The position numbers and the translations under genes are program-made. Of a DNA stretch of 64,000 nt, positions 63,450 through 64,000 are shown piece by piece. Position 1 is the first letter of the stretch. Each line of letters begins with the position of its first letter. The stretch is from Siphonodentalium dalli (lineage: Eukaryota; Mollusca; Scaphopoda; Gadilida; Siphonodentaliidae). The stretch covers positions 83,863,980 to 83,927,979 of the forward strand of contig CP136063.1 of assembly GCA_032622095.1 (NCBI GenBank), given 5' to 3'. The notes below the pieces were generated by a model. It saw only the letters and a program-made list of their open reading frames with translations, had not been told where the DNA came from and made no database searches.

Positions 63450-64000
63450 AGACAATCCGTCTGGTCACTAGACAAGACAGACATGCATGCGAACAAAAAC
63501 AAAAAAAATCATACAGAGAAACATATATCATACCATAGAAGATCATGCAACTGATATACAACATACAAACTCCGATCAACAATAATAAATTCACCATTTA
63601 GCAACACACTGACATACCATACATAAAAATACAACAAACACAAGTAGGATTGCGATTATATTGATATGTGGCCAGATTAATGAGGTTTTGTTAATTATTG
63701 AACATCGAACAAAACCAAGGCATGTCCCGAATCTGTTTTTCTGTAAAGGTTTTATTATCAAACACTACAACTGGATTGAAACAATTTGTCTTTACTTTTT
63801 ACATCTTTACTTTTTACATGCTTGGCTAAAATTGGAGTGTCAGTGCATACTGAATCGTCAGCCCAAGTATTTTGCCCTAGCTCAAAACAAAGAACCCCAA
63901 TATCTGTACAAAATTAACAAAGCTTTCCATTCATATGTCGTATAACATACACAATTTTCTTTAATAGACACAAACGGCCGTCACACTCTGTTGGTTCGGT
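63450..64000. other. no gene seen
   Basis: A-rich then AT-rich sequence to the window edge. The 94-codon frame at 63661-63945 has no domain. Confidence 0.4.

Overview
The window is non-coding-rich animal DNA. It has long introns with GT-AG splice signals, non-LTR retrotransposon remains, Helitron-type elements, hAT- and piggyBac-like MITEs, foldback elements and many satellites. There is no operon structure, rRNA, tRNA or CRISPR. The LINE reverse-transcriptase style and the Helitron-derived elements carrying microsatellites and 160-bp core repeats suggest a marine lophotrochozoan, most likely a mollusc. That placement is inference.

One host gene can be assembled by hand and spans most of the window on the minus strand. 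Five exons (61287-60991, 43000-42755, 33386-33296, 14920-14717, 11674-11457) join in phase into a 351-residue secreted protein: signal peptide, two PAN/apple-like modules, a short four-cysteine EGF-like module and a C-terminal C-type lectin-like domain (CTLD). All four introns begin GT and end AG, and the phases are 0, 0, 1, 1. The introns are about 18.0, 9.4, 18.4 and 3.0 kb and hold almost everything else listed.

Layout: 2-1340, the 3' end of a LINE. 2443-11209, a head-to-tail array of nine Helitron-like elements in three subfamilies (A, B, C), lying just past the gene's stop codon. 12745-13745, a 37-bp minisatellite. 17783-19277, a second Helitron pair. 20890-21810, a ~160-bp satellite. 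22450-24110, a decayed LINE ORF1 with its probable 5' UTR. 25062-28692, a repeat-packed element. 31.3-46 kb, small foldback elements, MITEs and degenerate satellites. 46531-58665, a 12-kb nested palindrome. 59001-59430 and 61924-62421, MITEs. 62850-63340, a ~170-bp satellite.

The most striking structures are the Helitron array, in which new copies sit at the 5' junction of older copies, and the nested palindrome. In the palindrome, insertions present in one arm and absent from the other give a relative order of events: outer inverted repeat first, then a TTAA MITE, a small foldback and a large foldback element, then a hAT element inside the large foldback. No autonomous transposase or helicase was found. 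All matches were made by eye; no alignment or database search was run.
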